Assembly (NCBI RefSeq): GCF_024462815.1
Contig: NZ_JANGCG010000014.1
Coordinates: 1 to 64,000 of the forward strand
Reading direction: 5' to 3'
DNA from: Gemmiger formicilis
GTDB lineage: Bacteria; Bacillota; Clostridia; Oscillospirales; Ruminococcaceae
DNA: 64,000 nucleotides
Under the pieces are notes generated by a model. It was given only the letters and a program-made list of their open reading frames with translations, searched no databases and was not told the DNA's origin. How positions within the stretch are numbered: the first letter of the stretch is position 1; every line of letters starts with the position of its first letter. This document shows, one piece after another, positions 60,057-64,000 of this stretch. A program made the position numbers and the translations under genes.

Positions 60057-60443
60057 TCAGTAAGTATCAAGCATAATTTGCTGCCGCAGGTAAAGGTTTG
60101 CCACCGCCGTGATGACCTCGCGACTGCAACGGTACTCCCGAACAGCCTGAGCGAAGTTATCGCAGTTCAGGTCGTTGTCATCGTACAGCTTATCCAGCAC
60201 ATCGTAGCCGTCCTTCAGGCGACGGATGTCCATCTCAATACTCTTAATAATTTCCGCACAGGAGAGGGGAGTCTGCCGGGCAAGGCGAATGACCTTTTTC
60301 TCGCAGGAACTGCGGGCATCTACATGGAACAGGCGGCGAGTGATTTTCCATGAGATGCCCTCCAAAAACGTCAGTTTCAAGAACGACAGCACCCGCAGCG
60401 GCCATGCCGCGCCGATGGGAACAATGAATCGGCAGGCAAGCAA
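60057..60443 (-). CDS. Hypothetical element protein with TTG start
   Basis: 128 residues if started at TTG 60443, one base after the upstream gene's stop and with GAGG 6 bases before. It reads FIVPIGAAWPLRVLSFLKLT, then CEKKVIRLARQTPLSCAEI and KSIEMDIRRLKDGYDVLDKL; helical and basic at the N-terminus. No known domain. Last gene of a three-gene leftward unit. Confidence 0.55.
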   Translation of the reverse strand: MLACRFIVPIGAAWPLRVLSFLKLTFLEGISWKITRRLFHVDARSSCEKKVIRLARQTPLSCAEIIKSIEMDIRRLKDGYDVLDKLYDDNDLNCDNFAQAVREYRCSREVITAVANLYLRQQIMLDTY

Positions 60444-60444
60444 A

Positions 60445-60684
60445 TCATACCTCGGCTGCCTTGGGATAGTAATAGATCGGCGGCTCGTTTGACACGGAAA
60501 AGAACATATTGCGCAGATGTGCCGTGCTTTTCTCACTGAGGAGCGCCGCACTCTCCGCAGTTTTGGCAAACTGCATCGGGTCGGGCACAGGCAGCAGATG
60601 CTCCATTTCGTACAGCTTTTTGTGAATGTCGGTGAGTCCGCGCTGCTCCAAGCGGATACGATTCAAAAGTACGTCAGGATTCAA
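60445..60684 (-). CDS. Small hypothetical element protein with TTG start
   Basis: 79 residues from TTG 60684, set by AAGGAGG 6 bases before and overlapping the end of the upstream gene by 11 bases. Helical N-terminus (LLNRIRLEQRGLTDIHKKLY), then QFAKTAESAALLSEKSTAHL. Unknown. Confidence 0.55.
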   Translation of the reverse strand: MNPDVLLNRIRLEQRGLTDIHKKLYEMEHLLPVPDPMQFAKTAESAALLSEKSTAHLRNMFFSVSNEPPIYYYPKAAEV

Positions 60685-61225
60685 GCTCGGCCTCCTTTTT
60701 GTAGTAGCTGACGGTGCCGTCTTCGGCTACCGTGCAGAATCCGGCCGCCTGCGGAATGTCCAGCAACTCAATCTGGGCAGCATCATCGACCACCACAATG
60801 CGTTTGCCTGCATCTTTTTGTGGCTGTCGCAGAAGCTGGCAAATCATAGTCTCCTTGCCCTGCGGGATAGGCACGATCTCATACAGTTCTCCATTTGCAA
60901 AACAGAGGATAGCTGCCGGAAATTCTCCAACAGTGTGATATTCCACTTGATCTATAAAATCGAGTAGAACCCAGATGCAGCGGGATAAGTCTTTATCTGC
61001 GCCGTTTTGTGCTTCTTGATTTGCGTAGTAGCGACCATTTTCGGAACAGAAGATGCGTCCTTCTTTCAGCATATGGGCAAGCAAAGTTTTTGCTGTCGCT
61101 TCCTTTTCGGGGAAGAATCGGCAAAGCTGTTCTTCGGTCAGATCGGGGTACAGCGAAATGTTATGCAGCATTTCAACGGCTTCCCGCTGATAAATCGCTG
61201 CGCGGTTTTTCAATACAATCACCAT
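60674..61225 (-). CDS. DUF5697-like element protein
   Basis: About 183 residues. Starts MVIVLKNRAAIYQREAVEML; the N-terminal part is a winged-helix-like region (LTEEQLCRFFPEKEATAKTL, EGRIFCSENGRYYA) and the C-terminal part a short alpha/beta domain (AILCFANGELYEIVPIPQGK, IVVVDDAAQIELLDIPQAAG). It resembles DUF5697, regularly found in Tn1549-like ICEs near replication genes. First gene of its unit; upstream is the repeat cluster. Confidence 0.62.
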   Translation of the reverse strand: MVIVLKNRAAIYQREAVEMLHNISLYPDLTEEQLCRFFPEKEATAKTLLAHMLKEGRIFCSENGRYYANQEAQNGADKDLSRCIWVLLDFIDQVEYHTVGEFPAAILCFANGELYEIVPIPQGKETMICQLLRQPQKDAGKRIVVVDDAAQIELLDIPQAAGFCTVAEDGTVSYYKKEAELES

Positions 61226-61230
61226 CCTTA

Positions 61231-61367
61231 TTGCGCATAAGTGACGCATAAAGACGTATTAAGCACTGCCAACAGCATAGCCACAGGCCGCTAATACGCA
61301 ATCAATACGCCCTACTGCGTATTAAACTTCTTATTGCGTAATCATTGCGTCAAGGCGGACGTATTAC
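61231..61367. repeat. Cluster of TGCGTA/TACGCA words, iteron-like
   Basis: About nine occurrences of the core TGCGTA, ACGTA or complement in 137 bases. Clear ones: GACGCATA (61243), GACGTATT (61253), AATACGCAAT (61293), AATACGCC (61304), CTGCGTATT (61315), ATTGCGTAAT (61333), ATTGCGTCA (61344) and GACGTATTAC (61358). Spacing is mostly 10-20 bases. It stands upstream of the DUF5697-like gene, as an origin, transfer origin or regulator-binding region would. Confidence 0.55.
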
Positions 61368-61410
61368 GGTCATCTGCAAAACCTCCCAAATCAGAAATTG
61401 CCCAAAACAA

Positions 61411-61450
61411 AAAGAGCCGCGCCTGAAAAAAGTCAGGTACGACTCTGGGT
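61411..61450 (-). terminator. Terminator-like hairpin, leftward
   Basis: Imperfect stem AGAGTCGTACCTGA / TCAGGCGCGGCTCT on the minus strand followed by TTTTTGTTTTG. It would stop leftward transcription before the repeat cluster. Confidence 0.6.
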
Positions 61451-61657
61451 GAAAATGTCCAACCTTTTTGGCTGAACCCTATTTTGAACATACTAATTGT
61501 AACACGCGGGATTATACACGTATATACAATCACTGCGCGGATGTTGTGCAGATGTAATGCAAGTGCAGCAAAAAACTTTCAAGGCAGTGCATCCGGCGCA
61601 ATCTTGATTCTTTGGTGTGCAGGCATTATAATACGAAGGAAAGGAATCGTCATTTTT

Positions 61658-62341
61658 ATGGATAACCAATTATTGCAGATACAAAACAGAACCTGCCGCA
61701 TCTACGGCACTGCCAGCGCCGAATACCTGCTGCTACAAATGGTGGATGAACATGACCTTGCAGGGATGGAACGAGAAGTTGAAGCCATACATCGGCAAAC
61801 CACACAACCATTTTTGCTGGCCGCTGTCCAAGCCGAGAATTGGAACGACGATTTGTCGCCTTGGCCTGCACCGCCCGTATGGGGTAAGCAGGGCTTTGGC
61901 GGCAGGGCAGGGGATACGCTTGCATGGCTGGCGCAGGCTGTGCCGAGCATCTGCCGGCAGTATTCTATAAAGGAAGACTGCAAGGTTGTTTTGGGCGGCT
62001 ACTCACTGGCTGGACTATTTGCTCTGTGGGCGGCAACACAAACGAACGCGCTGTATGGCGTGGCGGCGGCTTCGCCGTCCGCGTGGTTTCCCGGTTGGCC
62101 AGAATACGAAGCGGCGCACCCTATCCAAGCGCAGCGTGTTTATCTCAGCCTTGGTGACCGCGAGGAACATACCAAAAACCAGCCGATGGCGGCAGTGGGC
62201 GACAACATCCGCGCCCTGCACACCGCCCTGACCCGGCGCAGCACAGACAACGCGCTGGAATGGAATGCAGGCGGCCACTTCAAAGATGCAGACTTGCGGA
62301 CGGCAAGGGCATTTGTTTGGGTTATGGAAGGAAAACAATAA
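61658..62341 (+). CDS. Alpha/beta-hydrolase, probable esterase
   Basis: 227 residues from the ATG at 61658; GAAAGGAA lies 14 bases upstream. The nucleophile elbow is GGYSLAGLFALW (Ser in GYSLAG), the likely catalytic Asp or Glu lies near LSLGDREEHTKN and the His in the terminal WNAGGHFKDAD. This is the EstD/feruloyl-esterase-like layout. Substrate unknown. The stop is followed one base later by the GTG of the next gene. Confidence 0.82.
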   Translation: MDNQLLQIQNRTCRIYGTASAEYLLLQMVDEHDLAGMEREVEAIHRQTTQPFLLAAVQAENWNDDLSPWPAPPVWGKQGFGGRAGDTLAWLAQAVPSICRQYSIKEDCKVVLGGYSLAGLFALWAATQTNALYGVAAASPSAWFPGWPEYEAAHPIQAQRVYLSLGDREEHTKNQPMAAVGDNIRALHTALTRRSTDNALEWNAGGHFKDADLRTARAFVWVMEGKQ

Positions 62342-62342
62342 A

Positions 62343-62777
62343 GTGACGATTCTGATTGATGCCGATGGCTGCCCGGTGGTGGATTTGACTGTGCAGACAG
62401 CCGGAAAGTACAAAGTACCCGTACTGATCCTATGCGATACCGCCCACCAAGTCCAGCGTGACGGCGCACAGACATTGACCTTTGACAAAGGGCCCGACAG
62501 CGTAGATTTTGCGCTAGTAAACCGCGTACATCCCGGTGACCTTGTAATCACGCAGGACTACGGACTGGCAAGTATGTGTCTGGCACGCCGCGCCCTCGTG
62601 CTGAACCAAAACGGCTTAGAGTATACGCCCGAAAATATAGACGGCCTGCTGTTCCGCCGCCACAAAAACAAAAAGCTCCTCCGTGCCGGAAAGCACCCCA
62701 AAGGGGCATCCAAACGAACGAAGGAGCAGGACATAACATATAGAAACGCTTTAGAAAGAATTTTGCAGAGTGCGTAA
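62343..62777 (+). CDS. YaiI/YqxD family (DUF188) protein
   Basis: 144 residues with a GTG start at 62343 (GGAAGGAAA upstream). The family marks are intact: TILIDADGCPV at the start, VPVLILCDTAH, DSVDFALVNRVHPGDLVITQ and YGLASMCLARRALVLNQNG; end RHKNKKLLRAGKHPKGASKR. The PIN-like acidic residues suggest a nuclease fold, but the role is not established. Coupled to the esterase gene. Confidence 0.93.
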   Translation: MTILIDADGCPVVDLTVQTAGKYKVPVLILCDTAHQVQRDGAQTLTFDKGPDSVDFALVNRVHPGDLVITQDYGLASMCLARRALVLNQNGLEYTPENIDGLLFRRHKNKKLLRAGKHPKGASKRTKEQDITYRNALERILQSA

Positions 62778-62994
62778 AACTCTTTCTAAGTCATCTGAAA
62801 ACGGTGTAACCGTTATTAAAAATTAAAGCCTGTTCTTACTACAAGAGACCGTAAACCTACATCTACCCCCGTCAGCTCTTATTTTATGCCAAACGAGAAC
62901 AACGCTCTTTTTCTCTTGCATAAGTTTATACATCGTTTGGCGTAAGATTGGCGTATGGCATGATTTCAGTTAGAAACCCACCAAAAGAAAAAGC

Positions 62995-63034
62995 CTGAAA
63001 TTTCTCGTATCATCAAGAAATTTCAGACTTTTTT
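62995..63034. terminator. Intrinsic terminator
   Basis: CTGAAATTTCT (62995-63005) and AGAAATTTCAG (63016-63026), then ACTTTTTTG. The left flank is A-rich, so it also works leftward. Confidence 0.8.
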
Positions 63035-63093
63035 GTGCTCAAATTGACAATTTACTGGTCAATGGGCTTCATCGTGGGGACTTTATTCGGAAC

Positions 63094-63187
63094 TGATTCA
63101 CAACACTTCGTGATGCTTTACTATCACTGTTTTATGTGATTCCCAAATATTCGTGATCCTTCGTGATTCACCATTACTTTCGTGTAT
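63094..63187. repeat. TTCGTGAT repeats near integrase end
   Basis: TTCGTGAT occurs at 63108, 63150 and 63160, with a variant TTCGTGTA at 63180. TGATTCAC appears at 63094 and again as part of the third copy (63165). Short direct repeats beside an integrase gene are typical arm-type binding sites in attachment regions; inference. Confidence 0.4.
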
Positions 63188-63261
63188 TTGATGTTAATTT
63201 GCTGTCCTTGGAAGAATTTTGCTGTCAGAAGAAATACTCAGTAAGAGCCCTTCTTCGCTGA

Positions 63262-64000
63262 TTAAAAAACATCCAGTGTTGCAGCCAATCGTTCAAACGA
63301 TTCTTGTTTTTTCTGTTCGGTTGCTTCGGCATAAATGTCCATCGTAGTCTGGATGTCTTTATGCCCCATAACCGATTGGATAACCTTCAGGTTGGCCTCT
63401 TTTTCGCAAAGCCTTGTACAGAATGTGTGACGCAAATTGTGTGCAGAAAAGTCTGGAAGCAAAACCGCATTACGGTGCTGTTTCTTTGATGCCACTTCTT
63501 CGCCCGCATTGTAATCTGCAATGATTCGCTTGATAGCACGATTTACAGATTGCGGATTGGGGACATTGCCGAAACGGCTACAAAAGACAAATCCTGTCAT
63601 TCCGTCAATTTCAACATCGTTCCAGCCAGACTCTTTCTGCTCTTCTCGCAGCATTTCAAAGGCATCTTTCACGGCATCAAGCATCGGAATTGTCCGAATG
63701 CCAGCATTCGTTTTAGGCTTTGAGATATGCTGAATAGAACTGCGGTTCTCTCCTACCGGGTAATAAACTAGGCTATGATTGATGTTGATAGTACGCCGCT
63801 CATAATCCAGATTATCCCAGCGCAAGCCCAATGCTTCACCGATGCGACAGCCCGTTCCCAGCAGCACCGTAAACAGCGGCCACCAGTGGCAGTAGACCGG
63901 GTGATTGGCGATATGTTCCATGAACGCCCGCTGCTGTGGAATCGTCAGAGCATGGCGTACACCGGTGGTCTGTTCGGAGCTTTTCTTTATCTCTGTCAGC
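63262..64000 (-). CDS. int: Tyrosine integrase, Tn1549-like (N-terminus outside window)
   Basis: At least 246 residues; the frame stays open to the right edge, so the start lies outside. Catalytic residues are complete: Arg in GTGCRIGEALGL, Lys region ISKPKTNAGIRTIPM, His/Arg in SAHNLRHTFCTRL, His in VMGHKDIQ and Tyr in MDIYAEATEQK. The end resembles the scar at 42740-42880. It reads leftward, so the element it belongs to should extend rightward from about 63 kb. Confidence 0.93.
   Translation of the reverse strand, partial: LTEIKKSSEQTTGVRHALTIPQQRAFMEHIANHPVYCHWWPLFTVLLGTGCRIGEALGLRWDNLDYERRTININHSLVYYPVGENRSSIQHISKPKTNAGIRTIPMLDAVKDAFEMLREEQKESGWNDVEIDGMTGFVFCSRFGNVPNPQSVNRAIKRIIADYNAGEEVASKKQHRNAVLLPDFSAHNLRHTFCTRLCEKEANLKVIQSVMGHKDIQTTMDIYAEATEQKKQESFERLAATLDVF

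Larger units (their letters stand above)
62778..63261. other. Non-coding stretch between YaiI and integrase, likely element end
   Basis: About 480 bases with no supported gene. It contains a terminator (62995-63034) and a cluster of TTCGTGAT words (63094-63187). As the integrase gene ends at 63262, the end of the right-hand element should be here. Confidence 0.5.

Overview
The window reads as the chromosome of a GC-rich, gut-type Clostridia, most like the Faecalibacterium/Gemmiger/Subdoligranulum group of Oscillospiraceae. That placement is an inference from codon use, Gram-positive ribosome binding sites, lipoprotein and sortase genes, the rhamnose locus and the dispersed palindromic repeats; no rRNA or marker gene is present to prove it. 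A core chromosome is interrupted by one large integrative element at the left, the edge of another at the right, and scars of several decayed ones between.

Positions 1-19361: the right part of an integrative (probably conjugative) element. It starts inside a class B sortase gene followed by a membrane-anchored M23 peptidase of conjugation type. Next comes a visibly AT-richer, leftward cargo block: a lone winged-helix regulator, an ABC exporter, a lipoprotein, a secreted lectin-like protein, a complete agr-type quorum-sensing locus in the order agrA-agrC-agrB-agrD, two ECF sigma factors, a DUF4367 protein, a small secreted protein and an XRE regulator. Rightward genes then follow: a DeoR-type HTH, a candidate structured RNA, a DinG/XPD-like helicase, two resolvase-fold proteins lacking the catalytic serine, an excisionase and a tyrosine integrase. 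The integrase abuts the 3' end of a CAU tRNA gene, the presumed attachment site.

Positions 19362-42554: mostly core. A tRNA promoter drives a broken and an intact CAU tRNA. Then come a MATE exporter, a rhamnose operon (rhaB, an AraA/FucI-fold isomerase in place of RhaA, rhaD), an M24 peptidase, AraC and MerR regulators, a patch of gene remnants (27.4-30.7 kb), a cystine/amino-acid ABC transporter, a soluble hybrid histidine kinase, a hypA-flavoprotein-hypB cluster without a hydrogenase, recQ, and rhaM next to a MITE.

Positions 42600-48000: an insertion-prone stretch with an anion permease, a Wzz-like protein and a lone prepilin among fragments of integrase, ParB, SPASM-type, excisionase-like and acetyltransferase genes.

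Positions 48169-56330: a coiled-coil membrane protein, then a cassette of response regulator, lipoprotein, histidine kinase, membrane protein and lipoprotein. The cassette is bracketed by a duplicated 3' end of the coiled-coil gene. The two lipoproteins and the one at 5.5-6.9 kb share a CX4CXHX4C motif.

Positions 56361-64000: genes typical of Tn1549-like elements (DUF932 with a frameshift, DUF5697-like) around a DUF3990/XRE toxin-antitoxin-like pair and a repeat cluster resembling iterons, then an esterase, a YaiI/YqxD gene and a second tyrosine integrase that runs off the right edge. No CRISPR array or rRNA was seen.
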